Shown here one piece after another: positions 9,187-17,789 of a DNA stretch of 56,197 bases (the stretch's first letter is position 1; each line of letters starts with the position of its first letter). The position numbers were made by a program, and so were the translations under genes. Location of the stretch: NCBI RefSeq assembly GCF_001083785.1, contig NZ_LAVL01000044.1, positions 1-56,197 on the forward strand. The letters are read 5' to 3'. Origin of the DNA: Nonomuraea sp. SBT364. Lineage in GTDB: Bacteria > Actinomycetota > Actinomycetes > Streptosporangiales > Streptosporangiaceae. Under the pieces are notes generated by a model, which ran no database searches, was not told the origin of the DNA, and saw only the letters and a program-made list of their open reading frames with translations.

Positions 9187-9228
9187 TTCGGTCTCCTCCG
9201 TCCGAGTCCGGCTCCCTCCAGCAGGTGC

Positions 9229-9534
9229 TCACATGTAACGCAGGGGCGTGTCGTCCGCGTCGATGCGCAGTCCGGCCGCCTGCCTGGAGACCCGCACGAC
9301 CGGCGCGGTAGCCGGGTCGGCCTCCACCGACACCGGCTCGCCGGCCTGCGGGGCGCGCGCCTGGACCCGGTGCGCGCCCGGCTCCACCTCCACCGTGAAC
9401 GTGTGCGCGGATCCGAGCTGCGTCCGCGTGCGCACGCCGGCCCTGTCGAAGACGACCACCCCGTCAAGCAGGATCGTCACGCGCTCTCCGGAGAACCCCT
9501 CCTCCAGCGCGATCGTCAGGCTCGGCATGGGCAA
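9229..9534 (-). CDS. Small beta-rich hypothetical protein
   Basis: A 101-residue protein with alternating hydrophobic residues (LTIALEEGFSGERVTILLDG), consistent with a small beta sandwich, and no signal peptide, Cys or recognised catalytic motif. It starts with an ATG behind a strong AGGAGG. It precedes the metalloprotease gene in an apparent two-gene operon and could be a cofactor, inhibitor or chaperone-like partner (inference from position only). Confidence 0.65.
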   Translation of the reverse strand: MPMPSLTIALEEGFSGERVTILLDGVVVFDRAGVRTRTQLGSAHTFTVEVEPGAHRVQARAPQAGEPVSVEADPATAPVVRVSRQAAGLRIDADDTPLRYM

Positions 9535-9599
9535 ACCTCCTGGAGCTGTCCGTCCCGACGCTAGAACGGCGCGCGGCTCCGGACCTCAGGGTCGGATTC

Positions 9600-9611
9600 A
9601 GGGAAATCCCT
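9600..9611. promoter_or_regulatory. Palindrome upstream of metalloprotease operon
   Basis: AGGGAAATCCCT is a perfect 12-bp palindrome. A TAGCGT hexamer, a plausible -10, lies about 40 bp closer to the gene at 9534, so the palindrome sits at a position typical of activator sites. NarL/LuxR-type response regulators use similar short palindromes; the binder is unknown. Confidence 0.35.
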
Positions 9612-9636
9612 AAAGTCACCGCCCCGGCCCCGGCGG

Positions 9637-10770
9637 TCAGGCCAGCGCGGAGATCAGCCCGATCGTCAGGGCGGTGCGCGCCGGGATGTGCTCGACCAGC
9701 ACGTGCTCGTGCCGGGCGTGCGCGCCGTCGCCGACCGCGCCCATGCCGTCGAGCACCGGCCGGCCCAGCCCGGAGACGAAGTTGCCGTCGCTGGCGCCGC
9801 CCACCGACGCCTCCTCCAGCGTCCAGCCCTGGGCTGACGCCACGGCCTGCGCCTCCTTGAACAGCCGCTGCGACGGCGGGTTCGGCGTCATCGGCGGGCG
9901 GTTCCAGGAGCCGAGCACCGAGACGCCGACCCTCGGGTCGCTGGGGCGCAGGCTCGCGAACAGGTCGTCGATCCGCCCCATCTCGGCGAAGTCGCTGACC
10001 CGCACGTCGACGCCGCAGGTGGCCAGCCCGGCGGCCACGTTGCGGCCGGTGCCGCCGCTGATCAGGCCGACGTTCACGGTGGTGCCCAGTTCCGGCGCGC
10101 CGCCGGCGGCGATGGCGGTGACGAGCTCGGCGAGGGCGTGGACGGCGCTCGCGCCCGCCGTCGGGTCGAGCCCGGCGTGCGCCTCGACGCCGGTCACCGT
10201 CACGTCGAACAGGCCCACGCCCTTGCGCGCGGTCTTCACCGCGCCGTTCAGCGACGCCTCGAAGACCAGGCTCGCCAGGGTGTCCGCGCTGGCGGCCTCG
10301 ATGTGCTCACGGGAGGCCGGACTGCCGATCTCCTCGTCCCCGTTGAACAGGAACTTGACGCCCGGGTGCGGCAGGCCGAGCTCGCGCAGCCCGCGCAGCG
10401 CCCAGATGGACTGCACCAGGCCGGTCTTCATGTCGAACACGCCGGGGCCGCTCGCCCTGCCGTCCACGACGCTGAACGGCCATTCGGCCAGCGTCCCGGT
10501 GGGCCACACGGTGTCGTAGTGGCTCATCAGCAGCACCTGGCCGGGCGCGGTGCCGTGGTAGGTCAGCTCCAGCACGTCGCCGTGCGCGCCGCCGTCGTGC
10601 ACGACCTCGGCGTCGGGCGTGCCGAGCCGCTCGGCGGCCAGCGCGCGCACCCCGCGCAGCCCGGCGGCCAGCGCCGGCTTGTCGTAGCTGTGCGTCTCCA
10701 GCTCGACCAGGGTCCTGAGGTCGTCGAGCATGGCCGGCAGCGCCTGCCCGGTCCAGTCGGTGATTGACAA
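9637..10770 (-). CDS. M20 family metallopeptidase (carboxypeptidase G2-like)
   Basis: A 377-residue di-zinc hydrolase. Metal and catalytic residues are visible as H84 and D86 in SHYDTV, the bridging Asp D113 in GVFDMKTG, and the E146-E147 pair in NGDEEIGS. A small dimerisation domain (about 185-300, GVEAHAG onward) interrupts the catalytic domain. Relatives remove C-terminal glutamate from folates or cleave acyl amino acids. Its gene follows the AbgT-type transporter after 13 bp, and this pairing suggests import and hydrolysis of p-aminobenzoyl-glutamate or similar conjugates (inference). There is no signal peptide, so it acts in the cytosol. Confidence 0.88.
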   Translation of the reverse strand: MSITDWTGQALPAMLDDLRTLVELETHSYDKPALAAGLRGVRALAAERLGTPDAEVVHDGGAHGDVLELTYHGTAPGQVLLMSHYDTVWPTGTLAEWPFSVVDGRASGPGVFDMKTGLVQSIWALRGLRELGLPHPGVKFLFNGDEEIGSPASREHIEAASADTLASLVFEASLNGAVKTARKGVGLFDVTVTGVEAHAGLDPTAGASAVHALAELVTAIAAGGAPELGTTVNVGLISGGTGRNVAAGLATCGVDVRVSDFAEMGRIDDLFASLRPSDPRVGVSVLGSWNRPPMTPNPPSQRLFKEAQAVASAQGWTLEEASVGGASDGNFVSGLGRPVLDGMGAVGDGAHARHEHVLVEHIPARTALTIGLISALA

Positions 10771-10783
10771 GGGAGATCCTTCC

Positions 10784-12328
10784 TTAGGCGACGGGCGCGC
10801 CGGGGCCGAGCGGGATGCCGAGCCACCAGAACACCAGGAACAGCAGCGTCCAGACGACGAGCAGGGCGAACGCGAGCGGGATGGTCATCGAGGCCAGTGT
10901 GCCGATCCCGGCCGAGCGGCGGTAGCGCTGCAGGAAGCCGAGCGCCATCACGAAGTACGGGCTCATCGGGGTGATGGCGTTGGTGCAGGAGTCGGCGATC
11001 CGGTAGAGCGCCTGGGTGTATTCCGGCGGGATGTCGAGCAGCATCAGCATCGGCACGAACACCGGCCCGACCAGCGCCCACTGGGCCGATCCGCTCGTCA
11101 CCACCAGGTTGATCACGGTCACCACGACCAGGATGCCGAGGAACACCACGGGCCCCGACACCCCGGCCGACTTGAGCAGGTCGGCGCCGTTGATCGCGAT
11201 GATCTCGCCGATGCCGGTCCACTTGAAGAAGGCGAGGAACTGCGAGATCGCGAAGAACAGCACCAGGATCGGCGCCATCTCGCGCAGCCCGTGCGCCATG
11301 AAGTCGGGGATGTCGCGGCTGCTGGTGATGGTGCCGGCGGCCCTGCCGTACGCCCAGCCGACGGTGAGGAACGCCAGCGCGAGGAAGATGGCGATGGAGC
11401 CGAGCAGCGGCGACTGCACGATGCTGCCGTCCTCGCCGCGCAGCGGCGACCCGGTGGGCAGCACGGCCAGCACCAGGGCGGCGGCGAACACGACGAGCGC
11501 GATCAGCGCGGCCCGCAGGCCGCGGCGCTCCTCGGGGCGCAGGGTCAGCGAGCCGAGGTCGTCCTCGTCGGCGTCCGAGTCCACGGGCAGCGACTCGACG
11601 CGGCGGGCCAGCACCCGCTCGGTCACGAGTGTGATCACGGTGGCCAGCACGAGGGAGGAGGCGATCGAGAAGAAGTAGTTGGCCAGCGGCGTGACCACGT
11701 AGTTCGGGTCGATCGTCTGCGCGGCGGCGGTGGTCAGCCCGGACAGGATGGCGTCGACCGGCGTCACCAGCGGGCTGGCGTCGTAGCCGGCGGAGATGGA
11801 GACGAACGCCACCACGATGCCGAGGATCGGGCTGCGGCCCACCGCGCGGAAGGCCAGCGCGCCGAGCGGGATCAGCACCACGTAGGCGGCGTCGGAGGCC
11901 ACGTGCGAGACCATGCCGGTGAAGGCCAGCGCGAACGTCACCCACCGGGGCGACACCTTGGCCACGCCCGAGCGCAGCACCGCGGCCAGCAGCCCGGACC
12001 GCTCCGCGACGGCCACGCCGAGCATCACCACGAGGATCGTGCCGAGGGGCGCGAACGAGGTGTAGTTGTCGATCGCCCCGTCGATCATCGTGCGGACGCC
12101 GTCGGCGGACAGCAGGTTCTTGGCCGCCACCGCCTTGCCGCTCGCCGGGTTCACCGCGGACACGCCGGCCGCGGCCAGGCCCCAGCTCACCAGCGCCAGG
12201 ACGCCCGCGAGGATCACGAACAGCCAGAACGGGTGGGGCAGCTTGTTGCCGAGGCGCTCGATCCCGCCCAGGACGCGCAGCAGGCCGTTGAGCGAACGTG
12301 ATCCGTTCGCGGCCTCAGTTGAGCTCAC
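10784..12328 (-). CDS. abgT: AbgT-family transporter
   Basis: A 514-residue inner-membrane protein with about 12 hydrophobic segments, typical of the AbgT/YdaH family of p-aminobenzoyl-glutamate importers or sulfonamide exporters. Recognisable family stretches include the N-terminal LPHPFWLFVILAG, ASPLVTPVDAILSG and the C-terminal SCTNAITPMSPYFVMAL. The GTG start has an AAAGGAG site about 9 bases upstream. It is first in an operon with the M20 peptidase and divergent from an Lrp/AsnC-type regulator, which probably controls it. The gene symbol is by family; transport specificity is not proven. Confidence 0.87.
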   Translation of the reverse strand: MSSTEAANGSRSLNGLLRVLGGIERLGNKLPHPFWLFVILAGVLALVSWGLAAAGVSAVNPASGKAVAAKNLLSADGVRTMIDGAIDNYTSFAPLGTILVVMLGVAVAERSGLLAAVLRSGVAKVSPRWVTFALAFTGMVSHVASDAAYVVLIPLGALAFRAVGRSPILGIVVAFVSISAGYDASPLVTPVDAILSGLTTAAAQTIDPNYVVTPLANYFFSIASSLVLATVITLVTERVLARRVESLPVDSDADEDDLGSLTLRPEERRGLRAALIALVVFAAALVLAVLPTGSPLRGEDGSIVQSPLLGSIAIFLALAFLTVGWAYGRAAGTITSSRDIPDFMAHGLREMAPILVLFFAISQFLAFFKWTGIGEIIAINGADLLKSAGVSGPVVFLGILVVVTVINLVVTSGSAQWALVGPVFVPMLMLLDIPPEYTQALYRIADSCTNAITPMSPYFVMALGFLQRYRRSAGIGTLASMTIPLAFALLVVWTLLFLVFWWLGIPLGPGAPVA

Positions 12329-12442
12329 CGGTCAGGCTCCTTTCCCATTTATGGTCACCCATTACAGGAGAGATGACTGAATTTGGCAAGTAAAATGTTC
12401 ACGGTGCCCGAATCGGTCGTCCAACCGGCCCAGCTTGGGAGA

Positions 12443-12448
12443 TACAGT
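12443..12448 (+). promoter_or_regulatory. -10 element TACAGT of leaderless Lrp gene
   Basis: TACAGT ends 6 bases before the ATG at 12455, and there is no Shine-Dalgarno. The same hexamer precedes the cucumopine-synthase-like gene. Confidence 0.55.
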
Positions 12449-12454
12449 CGGGAC

Positions 12455-13423
12455 ATGCTCGACGACGCCGACCTTGACCTGGTAGCGGCGCTGCAGATCG
12501 CCCCCCGCGCCTCCGCCGCCGCGCTCGCCGACGTGCTCGGCATGTCGGCCAGCACCGTCGGCCGGCGGCTGGCCCGCATGGAGGACCAGCGCATCCTGCG
12601 CGTGATCGGCCAGGTCGACTGGGCCGCCCGCGCCGAGGGCAACCCGCGTCACGTCTGGGTCACCACCGAGCCCGGCGCCTCCAGCCGGGTCGCCCGCGCA
12701 CTGGCCGACCTGCCCGAGGCGCAGCTCGTCGCCGAGACGTCCGGCAAGTCCGACGTCTACTGCGCCGTCCACCCGGTGGACCGGGCGCAGGCGCGCGAGC
12801 TGCTCACCGCCCGCATCCCGTCGGTCCCCGGCATCGTCGCCACCCACTCCGAGCTGGTGCTGCGCGCGCTCACCAAGGCCGACTCCTGGCGGCTGCACCG
12901 CCTGCGCGAGGCACAGGTCCTGGCCCTGTCGGAGCCCGCCGAGCAGGCCGAGGAGCCCGCGCGCGGCGCCGACGAGCACGGCGTGCTGCGCCTGCTGCGC
13001 GCCGACGGCCGCATCACCGCCGCCCAGGCCGCCCGGGCGCTCGGCCTCAGCCAGTCCACCGCCTACCGCATGATCCAGTCACTGCTGCGCCGCGGCGTCG
13101 TGCGGCCCCGGGTGGAGATCGAGCCCGCCCTGCTCGGCTACTCGCTGGAGGTGGTCATCGCGCTGACCACCTCGCCCGGCGCCATCCAGCCGGTCGCCGA
13201 CGAGCTCGCCCGGCACCCGTCCGCCCGCTACGTCTCCATCGTGGCCGGCACCACCTCCGTCATCCACCAGGGCGTCTTCCGGCACGAGGACGACCTGGGC
13301 GACTTCCTCACCCGCGACCTGGCACACCTGCCCGGCATCACCGCGCTCCAGGTCTCCGTGGTGCTCAAGATGCTGCGCCGCTACTGGATCTACCGTGAGG
13401 ACGGCCGGCTGGTCAGCCCGTAA
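12455..13423 (+). CDS. Lrp/AsnC-family regulator with two HTH/ligand-domain halves
   Basis: About 322 residues, twice the usual Lrp length. Each half has an AsnC-type winged helix (first half: DLDLVAALQIAPRASAAALADVLGMSASTVGRRL; second half: ALGLSQSTAYRMIQSLLRRGVV) followed by a RAM-like domain. Such double Lrp proteins are common in actinomycetes and probably bind amino-acid-like effectors. An ATG 24 codons upstream is possible, but the TACAGT box at leaderless spacing and the start of homology support 12455. It is divergent from the abgT-M20 operon across about 126 bp, so it is the likely regulator of it. The next gene follows after 10 bp on the same strand. Confidence 0.82.
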   Translation: MLDDADLDLVAALQIAPRASAAALADVLGMSASTVGRRLARMEDQRILRVIGQVDWAARAEGNPRHVWVTTEPGASSRVARALADLPEAQLVAETSGKSDVYCAVHPVDRAQARELLTARIPSVPGIVATHSELVLRALTKADSWRLHRLREAQVLALSEPAEQAEEPARGADEHGVLRLLRADGRITAAQAARALGLSQSTAYRMIQSLLRRGVVRPRVEIEPALLGYSLEVVIALTTSPGAIQPVADELARHPSARYVSIVAGTTSVIHQGVFRHEDDLGDFLTRDLAHLPGITALQVSVVLKMLRRYWIYREDGRLVSP

Positions 13424-13433
13424 GGTGCTGGGC

Positions 13434-14657
13434 GTGAAAGTCACGATGCCCGGCCTGACGGCCGCCGACCATGTGTTCACCGTGCCGCTCGACCACGCCG
13501 ACCCCGGCGGCGCCACGATCCAGGTGTTCGCCCGCGAGATCCGCGACCCGGCCCGGACCGGCGACCTGCCGTGGGCGCTGTTCCTGCAGGGCGGCCCGGG
13601 CGGCAAGTCGCCCAGGCTGACCGGCCAGGCGCACTGGCGGCACGTGCTCCAGACGCACCGGGTGCTCCTGCTCGACCAGCGCGGCACCGGCCTGAGCAGC
13701 CCCGTCACCGCCACGGGCACCGACGAGGAGCTGGCCGCCCGGCTGCGCCACTTCCGCGCCGACGCCATCGTGGCCGACTGCGAGCACATCAGGAAGGCGC
13801 TCGGCATCGAGAAGTGGGAGACCTGGGGGCAGAGCTACGGCGGCTTCGTCACCCTCACCTACCTCTCGCGGGCACCCGAAGGGCTGAGCGCCTGCCACGT
13901 CACCGGCGGCCTGCCCGGCCTCGACGCCACCGCCGACGACGTCTACACGCGCACGTACGAGCGCGTCCGGGCCAAGGTCGCCCGCCACTACCGCCGCTAC
14001 CCGGGCGACGACGAGCGCGCCAGGCGCATCGCCGAGCACCTGGCCGGCCACGAGGTCCTGCTGCCCGACGGCGACCGGCTCACCGTCGACCGGTTCCGCA
14101 CCCTCGGCAAGAAGCTCGGCATGGGCGACGGCTCCGAACGCCTGCACTGGCAGCTCGCCGAGGCGTGGCAGGGCGAGCGCCTGTCCGACGAGTTCCTCTA
14201 CGCGGTCATGGCCGAGACCGGCTTCGTCGGCAACCCGCTCTACGCCGTCCTGCACGAGCCCATCTACTCCCAGGGCGCGCCCACCCGCTGGTCGGCGGAG
14301 CGGCTGCGCCCCGCCGACTTCGACACGTTCGAGATGTTCACCGGTGAGATGATCTACCCGTGGATGTTCGACGACATCCGCGCGCTGCGGCCGTTCAAGG
14401 GCGCCGCCGAGATCCTCGCCGCCACCGGCTGGCCGCCGCTCTACGACCCGGCCCGGCTGGCCGCCAACGAGGTGCCGGTCGCCGCCGTGGTGTACCACGA
14501 CGACATGTACGTCGACGCCGGGCTCTCGCTGGACACCGCCGCCCGGGTCGGCAACGTGCGCGTCTGGGTGACCAACGAGTTCGAGCACGACGGCTTCCGC
14601 GTCGCCGCCGACCAGGTGGTGCCCAGGCTCATGCGGATGGTGACGGAGCCGCTGTAG
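13434..14657 (+). CDS. Alpha/beta hydrolase, proline iminopeptidase-like (S33)
   Basis: A 407-residue protein with the oxyanion-hole motif GGPGG and the nucleophile elbow GQSYGG, followed by a helical cap region and a C-terminal His segment (EFEHDGF). This layout fits S33 prolyl aminopeptidases, which release N-terminal proline or hydrophobic residues from peptides. There is no signal peptide. The GTG at 13434 is 10 bp after the Lrp stop, so co-transcription is likely, which may link it to peptide or amino-acid salvage. Its 3' end overlaps the convergent kinase gene by 29 bp. Confidence 0.82.
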   Translation: MKVTMPGLTAADHVFTVPLDHADPGGATIQVFAREIRDPARTGDLPWALFLQGGPGGKSPRLTGQAHWRHVLQTHRVLLLDQRGTGLSSPVTATGTDEELAARLRHFRADAIVADCEHIRKALGIEKWETWGQSYGGFVTLTYLSRAPEGLSACHVTGGLPGLDATADDVYTRTYERVRAKVARHYRRYPGDDERARRIAEHLAGHEVLLPDGDRLTVDRFRTLGKKLGMGDGSERLHWQLAEAWQGERLSDEFLYAVMAETGFVGNPLYAVLHEPIYSQGAPTRWSAERLRPADFDTFEMFTGEMIYPWMFDDIRALRPFKGAAEILAATGWPPLYDPARLAANEVPVAAVVYHDDMYVDAGLSLDTAARVGNVRVWVTNEFEHDGFRVAADQVVPRLMRMVTEPL

Positions 14658-16080
14658 GCTCACGCAGCGGCAGCCGTACCTCGAACCAGGTGTCGCCCGG
14701 CGCCGAGCGGACCTTCAGGTCGCCGCCGTGCCGGCCCGCCACGATCCGGTAGGAGATGTCCAGCCCCAGGCCGGTGCCCTGGCCGACGGACTTCGTGGTG
14801 AAGAACGGCTCGAAGATCCGGTCCCTGATGGCCTCGGGCACGCCAGGGCCGGTGTCGCCGATCTCCACGATCGCCTCGTCCTCGTCGTGCGCGGTGCGGA
14901 TCGTCAGCGTGCCCTCCTCACCCATGGCGTCGAGCGCGTTGTGGATGAGGTTCGTCCACACCTGGTTCAGCTCGCCGCCGTAGCAGGGGATCGGCGGCAG
15001 CGTCCGGTCGTAGTCGGTCGTCACGCTGATGCCGGGCGGGATCTTGCCACGGAAGATCGCGACCGTGCTGTCGAGCAGTTCGTGCACGTCGAGCACCTGG
15101 AACGGGGCCCGGTCCATCTGCGAGTACTGCTTGGCCGAGCCGATCAGCGAGGTGATCCGCTCGGTCGCCTCGGTGACCTCGCCCAGCATCTGCGAGATCT
15201 CCACCGCCTCCGACAGCCAGCGCAGCGCGGCCGGCGCGTGCTCCTCGCCCACCTTGAGCCGCACCTTCTCCAGATGCTCCCCGCCGAACCCGGCGTTGAC
15301 CAGCGCCGGAGCCAGCTCCCAGGCGTCGTCCACGCCCAGCTCCTCCAGCGCCTCGCCGAGCTCGTCCTCGGCGTCGGAGACCTCCAGCGGCGTGCGCGGG
15401 GGCAGCTTGCCGACCGCCTCCATGCACGCCTCCTGCATCTCGACCAGCGCCCGCAGCCGCTCCGGCGGGATGCCGTTCTCGGCCAGCCTGGCCAGCTCCA
15501 CCCGCGACGACCTGATCAGCGAACGCAACTCGCTCACCGCCCGCACCGCCGCGGCGGCCGGGTTGTTCAGCTCGTGGGTCAGCCCGGCCGTGATCGTGCC
15601 GAGCGCGGTCAGCCGCTGCCGCCGGTCGATGATCTCCCGCTGCAGCCGGCCGCCCGACTGCAGCCCGTCCAGCAGGTGCATCGCCATCGGGAACCACTCG
15701 GCCACGATGTAGGCGAACTTCCGCGCCGGCAGGATGAACACCCGCGACGGCGCGGTCGCGCGCAGCGTGTGCTGGTAGGTCTGCGGCGCCCGGTCGCCCA
15801 GGTAGGCGGAGGTGGCGCCGCCGTAGACGCCCGGCTGCCCGGTACGCGGCATGGCGACGGTCCCGGCGCTGACGGTCTCGGAGACCATCTGCACCTCGCC
15901 CTCGACCAGCACCGCGAAGCACTCGGCCGGCTCGCCCTGCCGGACGATCTCCGCGTCCTGCTCGAAGTTCCGCATCCTGCCGCTGCCGGCCAGCTTGGTG
16001 AGCTGCTCGTCGGTCAGCCGCTCGAACAGGAACAGCTTGCGCAGTTCGTCGATGTCGACGGTGCCATCTGCAGTGCTCAT
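14629..16080 (-). CDS. Sensor histidine kinase with N-terminal cyclic-nucleotide-binding domain
   Basis: A 483-residue cytosolic kinase. A cNMP-binding/cupin-like domain (about 5-135) is followed by a HisKA-like helix with the phospho-acceptor H169 in THELNNP. The ATPase domain has the N box (NQVWTNLIHNALDAM), the G1 box DTGPGVP, the F box FEPFFTTK and the G2 box GTGLGLDIS. There is no transmembrane segment. Its ATG overlaps the stop of the upstream response-regulator/thioredoxin-reductase fusion (ATGA), so the two are coupled and probably form one signalling pair, perhaps sensing redox or a nucleotide. Confidence 0.92.
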   Translation of the reverse strand: MSTADGTVDIDELRKLFLFERLTDEQLTKLAGSGRMRNFEQDAEIVRQGEPAECFAVLVEGEVQMVSETVSAGTVAMPRTGQPGVYGGATSAYLGDRAPQTYQHTLRATAPSRVFILPARKFAYIVAEWFPMAMHLLDGLQSGGRLQREIIDRRQRLTALGTITAGLTHELNNPAAAAVRAVSELRSLIRSSRVELARLAENGIPPERLRALVEMQEACMEAVGKLPPRTPLEVSDAEDELGEALEELGVDDAWELAPALVNAGFGGEHLEKVRLKVGEEHAPAALRWLSEAVEISQMLGEVTEATERITSLIGSAKQYSQMDRAPFQVLDVHELLDSTVAIFRGKIPPGISVTTDYDRTLPPIPCYGGELNQVWTNLIHNALDAMGEEGTLTIRTAHDEDEAIVEIGDTGPGVPEAIRDRIFEPFFTTKSVGQGTGLGLDISYRIVAGRHGGDLKVRSAPGDTWFEVRLPLREPTAAPSPSA

Positions 16081-17741
16081 TGCTTCTCCAGGTAACGGTG
16101 CACGAGCGCGACGGCCATCGCGCCCTCCCCGACGGCGGAGGCCACCCGCTTGATCGACTCGGCGCGCACGTCGCCCGCCGCCAGCACGCCCGGCACGTTC
16201 GTCTCCAGGAAGTACGGCTCGCGGCGCAACGTCCAGTTGCGCGGCCGCCGGCCCCCCTGCACGAGGTCGGGCCCGGTCAGCACGAACCCCTTCGCGTCCC
16301 GCTCGACCGTGTCGCCCAGCCACGAGGTGTAGGGCTCGGCGCCGATGAACACGAACAGCCACTGCGCGTCGACCGTCCGCTCCTCGCCCTTGCGCGAGAT
16401 CGACAGCCGCTCCAGGTGACCGTTGCCGGCACCGCCGGTCACCTGGCTCTCCAGGTGCACCTCGATGTTGCCGATCGCCTGGATCTGCTCGATGAGGTAG
16501 TGCGACATGGACTTCTCCAGACCGTCACTCCTTACCAGCAGATGCACGCGGCTGGCGAATCCCGACAGGTAGACGGCCGCCTGCCCCGCCGAGTTGGCGG
16601 CGCCCACGATGTAGACCTCGCTGTCCTTGCACGACGGCGCCTCGGTCAGCGCCGCGCCGTAGTAGACGCCCCGGCCGACGAAGTCGTCCAGCCCCGGCGC
16701 GTCCAGCCGCCGGTAGGTCACGCCGGTCGCCAGGATCACCGCGTGCGCCGCGATCTCCCCGCCGTCCTTGAACCCGATCACCCGCGCCTGCCCGCGCGGC
16801 TCCAGGTGCGTCACCTTGCGCGCGGTCAGCAGCTCCGCCCCGAACTTCAGCGCCTGCCTGCGCGCCCGGTCGGCGAGCTGCTGGCCGGAGACGCCGTCGG
16901 GGAAGCCCAGATAGTTCTCGATCCTGGAGCTCTGGCCCGCCTGCCCGCCCGACGCGTGCGCCTCGACGAGCACCGTGTTGAGCCCCTCGGAGGCGCCGTA
17001 GACGGCCGCGCCCAGCCCCGCCGGGCCGCCGCCGACCACGATCAGGTCGTAGAAGTCCGTCGCGGGCGTCGTCGACAGGCCCACCGCCGAGGCCAGCGTC
17101 GACTGGTCCGGCGCCTGCAGCGACACCCCGTCGGAGGTGACGACCAGCGGCAGCCGGCACTCCTGCCCGGCGGCCGCCACGAGCTGCGCCCCGTCCGGCT
17201 CCTCCGCCAGCATCCACTGGTACGGCACATGGTTGCGGGACAGGAAGTCACGCACCCGGTAGGAGGGCGCCGACCAGCGGTCGCCCACCACCCGCAGCTC
17301 CGCCGCGGGCACCCGGTCGGTGCGCTGCCAGGCGTCGAGCTGCCCGTCGATCACCGGGTAGAACTTCTCCTCCGGCGGATCCCACGGCTTCAGCAGATAG
17401 TGGTCGAGGTCCACCACGTTGATCGCCTGGATCGCCGCGTCGGTGTCGGCGTAGGCGGTCAGCAGCACCCGTCGCGCGAACGGGTACATGTCCATCGCCT
17501 TCTCGAGGAACTCCACCCCGTTCATCTGCGGCATCCGGTAGTCGGCCAGGATCGCGGCCACCTCGTCGCCGCGCAGCCGCATCTCCTTGACCGCCTCGAT
17601 CCCCTGCTGGGCCGCCTCCGCGCGGACGATCCGATACTGGCTGCCGTACCGGCGCCTGAGGTCGCGGGCGACCGCCCGCGACACGCCCGGGTCGTCGTCG
17701 ACCGTCACGATGACCGGCTTGTCCATTCCCCTGCCTCTCAC
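16077..17741 (-). CDS. Response regulator receiver fused to thioredoxin-reductase-like flavoprotein
   Basis: About 554 residues. The receiver domain (about 8-125) has the acidic pocket DDD at 15-17, phospho-acceptor D67 and conserved K118 in LLKPWD. A linker resembling a thioredoxin/glutaredoxin fold (about 145-215) comes next, then an FAD/NADPH domain with G237-G-G-P-A-G and the second nucleotide motif VGAANSAG. The redox-active CxxC of true thioredoxin reductases is absent: the equivalent stretch reads YYGAALTEAPSC, with one Cys only. It cannot use classic dithiol chemistry as written. The start may be this GTG (AAGGGA upstream) or the ATG at 17726. The partner kinase overlaps its stop. Confidence 0.88.
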   Translation of the reverse strand: MRGRGMDKPVIVTVDDDPGVSRAVARDLRRRYGSQYRIVRAEAAQQGIEAVKEMRLRGDEVAAILADYRMPQMNGVEFLEKAMDMYPFARRVLLTAYADTDAAIQAINVVDLDHYLLKPWDPPEEKFYPVIDGQLDAWQRTDRVPAAELRVVGDRWSAPSYRVRDFLSRNHVPYQWMLAEEPDGAQLVAAAGQECRLPLVVTSDGVSLQAPDQSTLASAVGLSTTPATDFYDLIVVGGGPAGLGAAVYGASEGLNTVLVEAHASGGQAGQSSRIENYLGFPDGVSGQQLADRARRQALKFGAELLTARKVTHLEPRGQARVIGFKDGGEIAAHAVILATGVTYRRLDAPGLDDFVGRGVYYGAALTEAPSCKDSEVYIVGAANSAGQAAVYLSGFASRVHLLVRSDGLEKSMSHYLIEQIQAIGNIEVHLESQVTGGAGNGHLERLSISRKGEERTVDAQWLFVFIGAEPYTSWLGDTVERDAKGFVLTGPDLVQGGRRPRNWTLRREPYFLETNVPGVLAAGDVRAESIKRVASAVGEGAMAVALVHRYLEKQ

Positions 17742-17789
17742 GTCGTCCCTTAGGTGAAGGATGTCATGCGGCGCGGGGGGTGGTTCCGG

